Positions 1-22,571 of a stretch of 64,000 nt of DNA are shown one piece after another. Position 1 is the stretch's first letter. Every line of letters begins with the position of its first letter. The stretch covers positions 181,142,151-181,206,150 of the forward strand of contig NC_081555.1 of assembly GCF_963082655.1 (NCBI RefSeq), in the 5' to 3' direction. A program made the translations under genes and the position numbers. The DNA is from Stomoxys calcitrans. Taxonomy: Eukaryota > Arthropoda > Insecta > Diptera > Muscidae. The notes under the pieces were generated by a model, which was not told the DNA's origin, searched no databases, and was given only the letters and a program-made list of their open reading frames with translations.

Positions 1-10763
<10,763 letters not shown>

Positions 10764-12039
10764 GTCAACATAGTAAACTCTCCAGAGATAAATTAGAAAA
10801 TTTTAACCATTGATGTCCCCCTCTGCGGACTTCATAATTAACGAAATTATTTACTAACTAACCCAGCAACTGCGATTTTCAACTCCCAATAGCAGTTCTA
10901 ATAGTTGTGTGTGTGTGTGTGTGTGCGTGTCCGTCTAAAATGCATAACATCGGGCTTCAGTTAGATGTTTGTAAATCCTGACAAAGTTACAACAACCATC
11001 ATCATCACCACCACAACAGCAACAACAACAACAACAGCAGCAAAAACAACGACAACAATAATAGTAGAGAATTGGGACAAAACAACATACAGCTGTGCTA
11101 TGTTTCGACGTCATCTTAAGTTTGATAACCAAAATTACATCGTTTCATTGACATACTACAACTACTACTACTACTACCTGCAAAACTCTTGTGCAACATT
11201 TAACGATTTTCAATGCCAATGGTAGAAAGCGAAAAAGTGAGCGACCTGTGTGATGGATGAACAAGTAATGAGCGACGCAAACTGGAACGGCTACATACCC
11301 CAACAAAAAAAGCCTATAGTGTATGGTTTGTTATTGTTTGAGAGGGTGGACAACATACAACGACACATGCAGAGTAACCAAACACATTTAGTAATGCGCT
11401 TTTCTAAAATGTTTTGAAAAAAAAAAACAACCTATTTATTAGTCTGATTTTTTTGTGTGTGTTTAAATTGCATGTGTTTGTTTGTGTGGCAAACAAACAC
11501 AATTAAGTATCTTAATGTTTATTTATTTGTATTTGTTTTTTTTTTTTATTATTATGACACATAGTTGAGTTTGTAATGAAACAAAGAAAAAAACATGAAA
11601 AACAGATGATAGAACCTATGTTCCATTTTTGGACCTTGGCGAATCAACAATTACGGGTACACACACATAGTAGTATATGTATGTATGTATGCATGCATGT
11701 AGTCCCTCCAAACATTTTCTATCGTGCGAGTCACTAAATCTGCACTCAAGGAAGTTGAAAACAATCTCAGGCGATATCATTTTTTACTCTAATTAGTGTC
11801 TCGGTACGGGAGAAAACGTGCCACTTGGCGATACATACCCATGAGTGACTAAATAGGGACTAAAAAAAGTGTAAAATTCGATTATCAACGTCATTTATAA
11901 AAATAAATTTTTATTTGCCAAATGTTTTTTTTACCTTTTAGAGTGAGGCTAATTTTTATTTCTCTTTCTAATTTATATCTTTTCCAAATCAAGATTAATA
12001 ATCGAAGATTTTATTTGCAATGATTTTCCCAGACTGGGA

Positions 12040-12105
12040 TTTGAACAGCCAACCTTACGATTGTGAGGCGTATGCTATCCCTCTGTGCTACCGGCCTTTC
12101 TTAAT
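12040..12105 (-). other. tRNA-like sequence (SINE head or tRNA pseudogene)
   Basis: Reverse strand: GGCCGGTAGCACAGAGGGAT (A box), TACGCCTCACAATCGTA hairpin in the anticodon place, GGCTGTTCAAATCCCAGTC (B box). The anticodon loop is too long and no acceptor stem pairs well, so not a functional tRNA. Confidence 0.5.
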
Positions 12106-13159
12106 TACAGAAGGCTAAGTTAACATACATTCTCTTGTTTGAGGTTTTTTGAGTTAGCGTCCAAAACAACAACAAAAAATCTATTTTTAAATTTGAAGCA
12201 ATAACAGTTGATTATGAGAAACTAATTAGCGAAACATGAATGATAGAATTCCGACAGTAATGTATTTTGTTGTTGTAAATCTTGAAATCTCTACAAACTA
12301 TCATATAAAAGGACCTAAAAAGTGACTATTCTGGGAGGGAGTGAGAAAGTCACTTCCAAATGTTTGGAGGGGTAGCTCTGCATACATGGTTTCGCTGCAT
12401 TCGATCCATAGAAAAAGGATTTTGTTATTTTATTTAAGAATAACATATACAAATCTGTATTCGGGATTGCTTTTATTGTCCGTCCTTAAAAAAATTCGGA
12501 AAAAATTGTTATATTTTCTTATGCTTTAATCTATTGTAATAGATTATAATGTATATTTATTTTTATACAAATTTTATTGCTGTAATGAACGGACAATTTC
12601 AAAAATATGTATGAACAAAACGAGACAATATCGGTATGTCGTTGAGACTGTCTGACAAATGTACGCTCTTTCAGGCAGAGTTCTGTGTCACAACGATAGC
12701 CGCAAAAGATATTCTAGGAAGGGATTTAACGTCTCGGGATTTATGTGGACAGTATGGCGGCCCTCAAGGCATAGTCTCCGGGCTCACGAAATAGCGCTAA
12801 TTTCGATTCCCGTATACGATAATCTTGTATTTTCTTCTTATATCAACAATGAACTGCTAAAAATTACTCATAGAATTGAACTTTCAGTTTTCTAAATACA
12901 CATTTTTGGTTTGAAATTGTTCAAACTTCATATATTTTACCAGGTGACACGAAAACGGAACGTAAAATTTTGGCAGACGTTCGGTAATAGTTTGCATGTG
13001 TTTTCATAAGGCAAAACAAAACAGCTGACACGTTGTTTAACATTTATTGTACATTTACGAGAGCATAACCAGGCCTTTATCATACACAATCTAAAATTCA
13101 AATTCAAAAAGTCATTTGAAAAATTTCAATCACAAAGGTATTGTGGTGAAATTTTTTTT

Positions 13160-13510
13160 TTATCTAAAAAAGGGCGTAGCGTAGTAAGGGAGAATGCAAG
13201 ATCAGAAGATTTGGCTGTGAAAGCCAGAGGACTGCCGTCAATAAACTTGGTTAATCCGAAGCCATTCGTAGCACTGTGTAATACCGAGACGGCCGATAAG
13301 ACGACGAAAATCCTATGAGGAGATCCGGACCGTGAGAAGACGAGGCTATTACTGAAAGGAAGGACGACACATTGGACTACGAGCCCGGCTTTCGTGGCTA
13401 ACATTTACCTTCACCTATGTGGGGACACAATACCAGACATGAAACAACTTAAAGACGTGGTGTGGAAAACAATTAGGGATTTTGTAAGTTGCTTAAAGCA
13501 TGTGTAATCC
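13160..13510 (+). pseudogene. LINE 3' fragment
   Basis: Related to 40081-40800: AEDLAVKARGLPSINLVNPK-type sequence, then GDTIPDMKQLKDVVWKTIRD with preceding frameshifts. Confidence 0.72.
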
Positions 13511-15290
13511 AAGAATGGCCAAAATAATCATATTCCACACTTCAAACGTTAAATTTGCCGCTGGTTATTTGTCTTTATTAGGACTATTTGCCTTATTATC
13601 ACACAACATATTTTGTATTCGACAATTATTAACTAATTTTGAATTTACATAGAAATGTCCGTTGTTTGACGTTTCAACATTTGCTTTGGCAAGTTAGTGG
13701 AACAGAGTTGTATCCCAATTTTGTTGTTGTTGGGCATCTGACCATATCTTGTATATGATTCTACCATGTTAGCAGACATACCTACATACATACATACATG
13801 CATGCATTCGTACATATTAACAAATCTTCAATAATTATAGTCATAGCAAAAACAACAACACATACAATGATTGATGTTTGAAACGTATGTGACTGATAGG
13901 ACCTATAATAATAAAAATGTATTTATTGGCATGTCAATGCTAATGCTAAAATAGTTATTAACAAAAATCACAACCACAAGTCCATGTAAAGAAGAAAGAC
14001 CAAATGACAAATGTAATAGGCTGGCAACATTGCCCCTTCTGCCTCTGTCTACGAGGCAGAATGGAGTGTGTGTGTATAGTAGAAGAGAAGAGAAAACAAA
14101 CGAAAGACAAACAACATACTGTTTATAAATACCTACAAATTAGTTAAAAAGAAGATAAAACTAAACCAGTAGAAGAAGAAGATGAAGAAGAAGACGTAAA
14201 TAAAAGAAAATTGCATATATTTTTTGAGAGTAATTTTATACGTTTAACTTTCATGCAAAAAGTTTCTCAAGCAACAACCATATAATGTAGTGTTATTCAA
14301 TCAATCGATCCTCTGCCTCTCTCTCTCTCTCTCTCAATCTCTATTTGGCAGTGTATCGTGATTATCTCTCGTTTAGAATGTTGACAGTGAATGAACGATG
14401 GTATTGAGAAAACGAAAGGAATTGTTTGCGTTTTTGTATGTTTTAATTGTTGCATATTTATATTTATTATTATTTTTTAAACATGATTTGTATTGTATCT
14501 GTAGGCCTTTCCTTAACCCAAAATCGTCGTATCTTGTCAGTTGATATTCATGGCAAGTCAACAACATCCCCCCTCAAACCCCCAATTTCCCCTAACTACA
14601 CTTGGAACTATTATCTACACACATTTTCTGATCGTTATTATTTTTATCGATTATTTTTCATGTAGATTACAAAAGAAAGAAAATTTATTATAAATGTAAT
14701 TAAAAACAAAACCAATATAGAATGAAAACGAAGCAAAAACAGAAAAACCACAGAAACCACAACAAAGAATCACACTTTTATATTTAATATATACATACAT
14801 ATTTATATATATACATATATATAAAATAAATGTACTACTACCTATTACTACTACTACTACTACTAAACAACTATAAAGAAATAGAGAAACAAACAAAAAA
14901 AAACAGATATGTCGTACAACCAACCGCTCTCCCACATGACAGATGCCGCATTGCCACTCACTTCTCCCTTTATTTCAAATACAAACACACACACACAACA
15001 ACAAGAGATGCTTTATTTTACTTAATTTATATGATTTTATTTATTATTTATTTTGTAATTAATTTATTTATAAATTATTGTTTCACATTTAAAATGTTTA
15101 GAATTTTCCTTCGGCTTATTGTGTGTTTTTTTAATTATTTTGTATTTATTTTTAAAACACATGAGCGTATTTGTTACGTACCTACCTACCTACCTACCCA
15201 TGTACCCAAACAAATGTACAGTGAGCATGAGCGAATAGCAAGTATGTATCGCTGGTAATCGAATAAAATAAATTCAAAAAATAAAATGTT

Positions 15291-16193
15291 AAGTTCAATG
15301 AACTAAGCCTAACAAATTATCAGACAAGATATTATTGTAAAGTTGGGCTATGTTTCTTCATTTATATTTTTATCAAATGCCAGGTTCTTTCTTAGGAGAA
15401 TAATTTGTCTCACTTGTGCTTTATTTACAGACTGAAATACGGGTCTCTTCAATATCCATTAGATCTGCTGACCTAGCAATGCCGTAGTATTTTCTCAATA
15501 CTCTGTCTCGCCTTCTTGTAATTTACGAAAATTCTACTATGGTTAGCTAGAAAAAAATATTCAATGCGAAGTATTAAAAAATGTCAGAAGCTTAAAATAT
15601 TGATGTGATAAAAGTTTACGCCAGACAGAGAATAGTTACTGACATTGTTAGATATTTGAAAAATTGTTCAAAGTTTCTTGTTTTGTGGAGACAGGTTGTA
15701 TTTTGTTGCCGATGGATATGGAGTCAATATTAAACTCGACTCAAAATGGCCGCTTAAAGCTAATTTCGATGTTTTTTTTGTTGAAGAACCCCCCTTTCTG
15801 AATAAATGATAGTTTAGCTTAAAGGCTTAAAACTCATTTTCTTGGAAAAAGAAAGTTTTAATATACTTTTTTTTTTGGAGAAGGGTAGTTTTAGCACATT
15901 TTTTCCTGGAAAATATAGTTTTAGGGGTCAATTGTGGATGGCAACTCGACTATAGTTGCGTTGCCAGAAGATAAAATCATGAGTCGCTTATGGAAGCAAC
16001 CAACATTCAGTTGGTTGGTTGTCTGACAACGCAACCAGAATAAAAAAAAATTGTATTATGTATGGCAACTTTTGTCAATTGATGGCGGTAATAGTGTTTT
16101 GGCAGTCCCGCACCAAGAAAATGTGTAAACAAACAATTAAACCACCACAAAAAAAAAGCTTTATTTTTAATTTAAAGCACTGTTGAACTATTT
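15291..16193. other. No gene seen
   Basis: Intergenic, between Usp2 and the esterase. Poly-A/T runs near 15770-15910. An imperfect inverted pair GTTGCGTTG (about 15955) / CAACGCAAC (about 16027) is the only structure noted. Confidence 0.5.
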
Positions 16194-16229
16194 TTATACC
16201 CTCCACCATAGGATGGGGGTATACTAATT

Positions 16230-17667
16230 ATGCCCACCACCGTAAGATAGGGGGTATATTCATTTAGTCATTCCGTTTGCAACAACTCGAAATATCAATT
16301 TCCGACCCTACAAAGTATATACATTTCGGATCGTCGTTAAATTCTAAGAAGATTTAACGATGTCCGTGAGTCTGTCCGTCCATCTGTTGTAATCACTTTA
16401 GAGCCTTCAAAAATTGAGATATTGAGCTGAAATTTGGCACAGATATGTCTTATTGATGCACGCTGGTTAAGTTCCTGAACGGGCCAAATCGCACCATATT
16501 TGGTTATAGCTGCTATATAGACCGATTTTCTGATAAAGGGTCTAATGCCCATAAAAATCTTATTTTTCATCCGATTTTGCTGAAATTTGAAACAGGGAGT
16601 AGTTTAAGGCCTCTTGACAACTGACCCATATGGTTCAGATCGGACTGTATTTAGATATACCTGTCATATAGACTGATCTCCCAATAAAGGGTCTGAAGCC
16701 CATAAAAGCTTTATTTATTACACGATTTCGCTGAACTTTGAAACAGTGAGTAGTTTAAGGCTTCCCGACAACTGACCCAAATATGGTCAGGTCGGACTAT
16801 ATTTAAATATGGCTACCATGTAGACCGATCTCTCGATAAGGGGTCTAAAGGCCATAAAAGCTTTATTTATTACACGATTTTGCTGAAACTTGCAACAGTG
16901 AGTTATTTTAAGCCTACCGACATCTGACCCAAATATGGTTCAGATCGCACTATATTTAGATATAGCTACCATGTAGACCGATCTCCCCATAAAGGGTCTG
17001 AAGGCCATAAAAGCTTTATTTATTATCCAATTTCGCTGAAATTTAAAACAGTTGCTTATTTCAAGCCTCCTGACATCTGAAAGGATCGGACTATATTTAG
17101 ATATAGCTGTCATACAGACCGATCCCCCAATAAAGGGTCTGAAGCCCTTAAAAGCTTTATTTCTTATCAGATTTCGCTGAAATTTGCAATTGTGCGCAGT
17201 TTTAAGCCTCTCAATATCTGACACAAATGTGGTGCAGATCGGACTATATTTAGATATTGCTGCCATACAGACCGATCCCCCGATAAAGGGTCTGAAGCCC
17301 ATATAGCTTTATTTTTTAACCGATTTCGCTGAAATTTGAAACAGTGGGTAGTTTTACGCCTCCCAACATAGGACCCAAATATGGTTCAGATCGGCGATAT
17401 TCAGATATAGCTGCGATATCGACCGATCTGCCGATAAAGGGTCTGAAGCCCATACAAGCTCTATTTATTACCCGATTTCGTTGGAATTTAAAATACAAAA
17501 TTCAACAGTGACTTATATTTATTAGACCACTCAATGTCCGTGCCGAATTTGGGTGCATAAGTTATCCAATTTTCACCAGATTGTGGCGAAAGGGGGTTTA
17601 CATATACACCCGAGGTGGTGGGTACCCAAAGTTCGGCCCGGCCGAACTTAATGCCTTTTTACTTGTT
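16230..17667 (+). mobile_element. Modular repeat element, family B, nested in family A
   Basis: Head ATGCCCACCACCGTAAG, then seven or so modules with GACCGATCTCCCGATAAAG and GCTTTATTTATTA, then GAGGTGGTGGGTACCCAAAG, palindrome and ACTTGTT. The host sequence rejoins without a visible target duplication. Confidence 0.85.
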
Positions 17668-18362
17668 TCGCCATTCTGTTTGTAACATCTCGAAATATGC
17701 TTCTAAGACCCCATAAAGTATGTATATTCTTGATCGTCATGACATTCTAAGTCGATCTAGCCATGTCCGTCCGTCCATCTGTCCGTCTGTCGAAAGCACG
17801 CTAACTTTCGAGCTGGGCGCTTGAAATTTTGCACAAATACTTTTTATTTGTGTAGGTCGGTTGGGGTTGTAAATGGGCTAAATCGGTCCACGTTTTAATA
17901 TAGCTGCCATATAAACCGATCTTGGGTTTTGACTTCTTGAACCTCTAGAGGGCGCAATTTTTATCCGATTTGACTGAAATTTCGCTCGCGGTGTTTTGGC
18001 ATTACTTCCAACAACTGTGCTAAGAATGGTTTAAATCGGTCAATGTTTTGATATAGCTGCCATATAAACCGATCTTGGGTCTTGACTTCTTGAGCCTCTA
18101 GAGGGCGCAATTTTTGTCCGATTTGACTGAACGTGGTGTTCTGGTATCACTTCCAACAACTATGTTAAGTATGTCTTAAATCGGTTCATAATCTGGTATA
18201 GCTTTCGTATAAACCGATCTTGGATTTTGATTTCTTGCGCCAATAGAGGGCGCAATTCTCACCCAATTTGGCTAACATTTTGCGCGAGGTGATTTGTTAT
18301 GACTTTCAACAACTGTGCTAAGTATGGCGCATATCGGTACAAAGCCTGATACAGCGGATATA

Positions 18363-18790
18363 TGTTAACATCAAAGATGTTTGCTGGGATGTCAGCCAAA
18401 CAAGAAATTCTTTATATTGGATTTCGATACCAAAAAATTGCTGATTCTATTGATTAATTCATTGACCGCTGTCAGTCAACATTGTCCGCCTGCAACAACA
18501 AACAGTGAACCATCATGATTTGTAAGCAACAATATGAAATGGTAATGGTAATGAAATTACCGCAAGTCAACAGCAAACACAGCAAAGCGGGTAACCTGAC
18601 ACCTCATGACGACAACAATAACAAAATCGTCAATCAGCAAGAAACCAATAGCAGCACCAGCAACAGCACCAACCAACAGCAGCAGCGCCAACAGCAGCAC
18701 CAACCAACTTCAACCTAAGTTTAAGATTTTTGATTCAGTTCTGTAAAAGCACTCAAATTAATAAAAACAGAAATGTAGTAATTGTTAACT
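18363..18790 (+). repeat. 5' LTR
   Basis: Begins TGTTAACATCAAAG and ends GTTAACT, 428 bases. Contains CAG/CAA-rich sequence and AATAAAAAC near its end. It carries 91 bases (about 18494-18586) that are missing from the 3' LTR, bounded by a GTCAACA direct repeat. Confidence 0.88.
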
Positions 18791-18908
18791 GGCGCCCAAC
18801 AATCCATCAACGCACCCGGAGGCTGTGACCAAGGACCAAAAACAGAAATGTAGTAACTGTTAATTGGCGCCCAACAATCCATCAACGCACCCGGAGGCTG
18901 TGACCAAG
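18769..18908 (+). repeat. Tandem duplication of LTR end plus primer-binding site
   Basis: A unit of about 69 bases covering the last 20 or so bases of the LTR, the primer-binding site and the leader start occurs twice in tandem. The second copy ends its LTR part ACTGTTAATTGG, resembling the 3' LTR more than the 5' LTR. Confidence 0.8.
18790..18800 (+). promoter_or_regulatory. Primer-binding site of LTR element
   Basis: TGGCGCCCAAC directly after the 5' LTR, the tRNA-priming site type used by gypsy-group elements. A second copy of it lies at about 18859-18869 within a duplication. Confidence 0.8.
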
Positions 18909-19106
18909 GACCAAAAAAACACCCTAGAAGACCACAGAGGCTGTAGCTACAACTACCGGCTCAACACACGTCAACAAGTAAGCGGACGATTCTCCAAGTA
19001 GATTTAACGAAAGGACAACGAAATCGCCTCCATGGACGTATGGAAAATCTTTATAGGGATACATTTGTAAGTAGGCAGTGAACAAAAAAAAAAAAGTTGT
19101 GAATCG

Positions 19107-19430
19107 TAGATTTAATAATTAAGAAGAATTTAAATACAAAAGTGAAAAAAATGTGAAAACTCTGGTAGAGAAAAAAATTTTGGTGAATAATTAAAGAATT
19201 TAAAAATTGTAACTTCAGGAAATAGAAAAATCAATAGAATTAAGAAAAGTTGGAAAAAGTTAGATTTAATAATTAAGAAGAATTTAAGTACAAAAGTGAA
19301 AAAAATGTGAAAACTCTGGTAGAGAAAAAAATTTTTGGTGAATAATTAAAGAATTTAAAAATTGTAACTTCAGGAAATAGAAAAATCAATAGAATTAAGA
19401 AAAGTTGGAAAAAGTTAGATTTAATAATTA
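19107..19430 (+). repeat. Two tandem 154-155 bp leader repeats
   Basis: TAGATTTAATAATTAA starts at 19107, 19261 and 19416; the intervening units are near identical. They lie between leader and env fragment. Confidence 0.85.
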
Positions 19431-19483
19431 ATGTAAATTATGCCATTCACTGGGCAAAGTCCGGCATAATAAATTCATTTGTA

Positions 19484-20377
19484 TTGTCGAACACTGAAGT
19501 GAATATTGCAAAAGAGCTTTTCGAGAAAGATTCAATTCCCTTTGTAAACATAGAAGAAATATTCGAATTCTCTGAAGTAAAAATTGCATCAAATGAAAAA
19601 TCACTTATTTATATTGTCAATGTACCGACTACGAATTTAGATTCCTGCAGTAAACTCTTGATTAAACCCACTAAGAGTGGGGATCTTATTAATAAAATTG
19701 ATTATAATGAAATACTAGTTTGTAAAAATGAATCCTATGGGATCCTTAAACCATGTAAATCTTTCAATAATCTGACTGTTTGTAATTTAAATAATGTCAA
19801 AAGAATAGAAAAAGAAAATTGTTTGTTAAATCTTTTAAAAAGCGTAGAAGCAAACTGTACTTTATTGAGACATAGCACCACCCCTACAGTAGAGGAAGTC
19901 TTGCCTGGGATGATTCTACTAAATCAATTCGATGGTATCATTCTCATCAACGACGAGCAGTACAATCTTACGGGAACCTTCATAATCAAGTTTCAAAACG
20001 CTTCCATAACAATTGACAATGAGACATACAACTATTTCCAAACAACGTATGCCGAACCATTACCTGCAATCCTACAACCTAGATCTCCTGGATCAAAAAT
20101 AGAAGAAGTAACCACTTTGGAATTTGTAAAAAGGATCCATCTAAACAATACAAAAGCGATAGAACTGTTGAACACTAAAAACAAATGGAGTGCGGCCGTG
20201 CATTTACTCACAATAGCTGCAGCTCTCATTCTGGTATTGTTCTTGATAAGAAGAAAGCAGCGCCCATTGATTGAAACCGTTAATCTAGCACCTCCCAATC
20301 AACTATCAGTTCCGACATCGAATTCAACAAACTTTCCAAGAGACGTACCAAGATTATCTCAGATACCTTACTTCTAA
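19484..20377 (+). CDS. Residual env-like frame of LTR element (C-terminal part)
   Basis: 297-codon frame with no ATG at its start; the frame stays open upstream into the leader repeat near 19418. It resembles the C-terminal part of insect gypsy-group Env proteins: several N-glycosylation sites, a transmembrane stretch at about residues 238-258 followed by an RRKQR basic tail. The signal peptide and the N-terminal part are absent, so this is an env remnant. Expression from the LTR is possible but unproven. Confidence 0.78.
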   Translation: MSNTEVNIAKELFEKDSIPFVNIEEIFEFSEVKIASNEKSLIYIVNVPTTNLDSCSKLLIKPTKSGDLINKIDYNEILVCKNESYGILKPCKSFNNLTVCNLNNVKRIEKENCLLNLLKSVEANCTLLRHSTTPTVEEVLPGMILLNQFDGIILINDEQYNLTGTFIIKFQNASITIDNETYNYFQTTYAEPLPAILQPRSPGSKIEEVTTLEFVKRIHLNNTKAIELLNTKNKWSAAVHLLTIAAALILVLFLIRRKQRPLIETVNLAPPNQLSVPTSNSTNFPRDVPRLSQIPYF

Positions 20378-20406
20378 CGGTATTACGATCGAGGACGCTC
20401 GTAACT

Positions 20407-20417
20407 AAGAGGGGAGG
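20407..20417 (+). promoter_or_regulatory. Polypurine tract
   Basis: AAGAGGGGAGG abuts the 3' LTR and fits a plus-strand priming site. Confidence 0.85.
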
Positions 20418-20754
20418 TGTTAACATCAAAGATGTTTGCTGGGATGTCAGCCAAACAAAAAATTCTTTATATTGGATTTCGATACCAAAAAATTGCTGAT
20501 TCTATTGATTAATTCATTGACCGCTGTCAGTCAACAGCAAACACAGCAAAGCGGGTAACCTGACACCTCATGACGACAACAATAACAAAATCGTCAATCA
20601 GCAAGAAACCAATAGCAGCACCAGCAACAGCACCAACCAACAGCAGCAGCGCCAACAGCAGCACCAACCAACTTCAACCTAAGTTTAAGATTTTTGATTC
20701 AGTTCTGTAAAAGCACTCAAATTAATAAAAACAGAAAGGTAGTAACTGTTAATT
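20418..20754 (+). repeat. 3' LTR
   Basis: 337 bases, almost identical to the 5' LTR except for the 91-base gap and a few substitutions. It is directly preceded by a purine tract. Confidence 0.88.
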
Positions 20755-20958
20755 TATATAATCTGGTCTGGGATCTTGACTTCTTGAGCCTCTAGAGGGC
20801 GCAAGTCTTATCCGATTTGGCTGAAGTTTTGCATGAGGCGTTTTCTTATGATTTCCAACAACTGCGCTTAGTATGGCACAACTCGGTAAATTACCTGGTA
20901 TAGCTGCCATATAGTCTTGATTTCTTGAGCCTCTAGAGGGTGCAATTCTCTTCTATAA

Positions 20959-22360
20959 CAGAGAACGTCTGAATTGGAATCTTGGTGAAAACTTCAAAAA
21001 CATTTCAACTGTTGTTCCCGCTCACTAATGCTGGCTGCATTCATGAATATTTTTACATGGTCAAACTGCTTGGCTAGGCGGAGCGCTGAATATAAAAAGG
21101 ATTAAAAGCAAAAATTCTTTTTATCATTACTAGCATTTTTAAATATTTATATAGCGCCTATATATAAGATATTTCAAAATAAGCAACAACAACAAATATA
21201 AAAGTAACAGCGTTTTTCTTAAAGTATACGACGTTTCCGAAGTTTAAAACTTTTTTACAATTGAAAACCTAAAAGGTCGTCATTAAGACCATCTCTATGT
21301 CCGACAAAATGATCTTAAGCTCAATATTATCTTGTAGATGTTAGTAAGAAGAATATGACTGGCTTTTAAATACCGACAGATGGATAAAACACTTCCAATT
21401 ACAACAACAACTAAAATGACAATGATCTCTTAGCGAAGAGTAAGGGCTTTTAAATATTTGGAGTTAATATCAAGAATAGGCGAAATTTTGTTAAGGAAAT
21501 ACCTTCCACATATATTAAAAATTCAATTTTCATTCATTGAACAAAAAAAACAATATTTGAAATATTTTTTGGTTTGCTAAAAAATTTGTACATATTTCTA
21601 TTTGAAATCTTGAGTAGCAAACAAAGCACTTGATTTGGTGGCGAATACTTACCATGTTCACTGTATTTTGTAATGTAATGCCTGTACTTCCTTCCCGTTC
21701 CAGTAACCTTCCCTAAATCCCCACGCCGACAAAGTTAGCCCGTTGAAAATTCTTAAGCAATGTGTTTGTTATTCATTCAAATAAGTTTTATTTATAATTT
21801 AATGTAGTTACGTACACTTAAATACACCCTACTTGTTGACATTTTAAATCAATAACTAAAAACTAAGCCGAATGAACTATTAAAAACAAAATTCAATTCA
21901 TTAAAAACAATTCTATTCAATTTAATGCCAAGAACAACAATTCAGAAGCTAAAAACAAAGCAAAATTTTATTTCAAAATCACTACTATAACAAAAAAAAA
22001 AACAAAAAAAAAAAAGAAAAAAAAAAAAAGAAAATAGTAAATTCGAATGATGTGTAAAACGTATAATTGCAAAAAAAAAAAACAAAAACCAAGAGAACAA
22101 CAGAACTTTATAGATAATAGGTACAATTGCTAAATGAAAAAAAGAAGAAAATAATGAAAAGAAACGACAAAACAAAAGAAAACAAATCAAGAATACAAGT
22201 AAACATGAAAAATAAAGTAATAAATAAATAAAAAAAAATAATTGAAAATTATATTCATCATAGTCTTTAATTTCTAAACAAAAGGTAATCACGAATTTGC
22301 AATAAATATTCAATAATTCAAATTGAAAATCATGTCGAAATCTTACATCTTCTTATGTGG
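20959..22360. other. Esterase 3' flank, no gene seen
   Basis: AT-rich. Poly-A blocks near 21990-22080 create a long Phe-rich false frame on the minus strand. TTTATT hexamers (AATAAA on the minus strand) near 21965 and 21788 are candidate poly(A) signals of the esterase. Confidence 0.45.
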
Positions 22361-22571
22361 CTACAGTTCATCCTTTAACTGAAATTCCTTGGCGGGAACA
22401 TGTGGCTTTATATCATTCCATAGTTCAACTCTTTCCTGATACAACTCACTATCGAACTTGAAAAGTTCATCCACCTCCTCATGTTTACTTCCAATTGAAG
22501 CATATGGCGAAACGGGATATGTTTCACAGGGTTGCCATATTGGCAATTCACCATTAGTTGGGGTTGGGTTG
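22361..22571 (-). CDS. Carboxylesterase terminal exon
   Basis: Acceptor TTCACTTCAG. Encodes the NPTP...LPIWQP segment typical of esterase C-termini and ends EFQLKDEL then TAG (22363-22361). The final KDEL-like four residues could act as ER retention, but this is only a resemblance. Confidence 0.85.

Larger units (their letters stand above)
10764..15290 (+). other. Usp2 3' UTR / downstream region, no further gene seen
   Basis: Begins as the Usp2 3' UTR. Contains GT repeats (about 10906-10928), an imperfect CAA/CAG-type run (10990-11060), CTA repeats (about 11155-11177 and 14830-14867), a CT run (about 14315-14336) and CCTA repeats (about 15179-15200). AATAAA-type signals are numerous near 15260-15285, so I cannot place the poly(A) site. 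A tRNA-like sequence (12040-12105) and a LINE fragment (13160-13510) lie inside. Short open frames here have no recognisable product. Confidence 0.45.
18363..20754 (+). mobile_element. Internally deleted gypsy-type (errantivirus-like) LTR retrotransposon
   Basis: Two LTRs (18363-18790 and 20418-20754) enclose a primer-binding site, an AT-rich leader and the end of an env-like frame. No gag, protease, reverse transcriptase or integrase is left. Both flanks carry TATA (18359-18362 and 20755-20758), the target duplication typical of many insect gypsy-group elements. It sits inside a family A modular element. The copy cannot be autonomous but LTR similarity suggests a recent insertion. Confidence 0.9.
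16194..20958 (+). mobile_element. Modular element, family A, split by two insertions
   Basis: Its head (16194-16229) resumes at 17668 with TCGCCATTCTGTTTGTAAC, runs to 18362, is broken by the LTR element, and continues 20755-20958 with TTCTTGAGCCTCTAGAGGG modules. The 3' tail is lost. Confidence 0.8.

Noticed and set aside
10935..11225. Frames over the CAA/CAG run (poly-Cys/Gly and poly-Thr)
   Set aside because: Microsatellite translation within the Usp2 3' UTR.
12040..12105. Functional tRNA gene
   Set aside because: A and B boxes are present but the anticodon loop is too large and the acceptor stem does not pair.
14651..15258. Frames of 94-142 codons on both strands near 14.7-15.3 kb
   Set aside because: AT-rich, CTA/CCTA-repeat driven, no domain, no splice support.
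15950..16045. Inverted pair GTTGCGTTG / CAACGCAAC as a MITE
   Set aside because: Arms are only nine bases with no target duplication or second copy seen.
21942..22313. 123-codon Phe-rich frame on the minus strand as a membrane protein
   Set aside because: It is the translation of poly-A/T stretches beyond the esterase stop codon.
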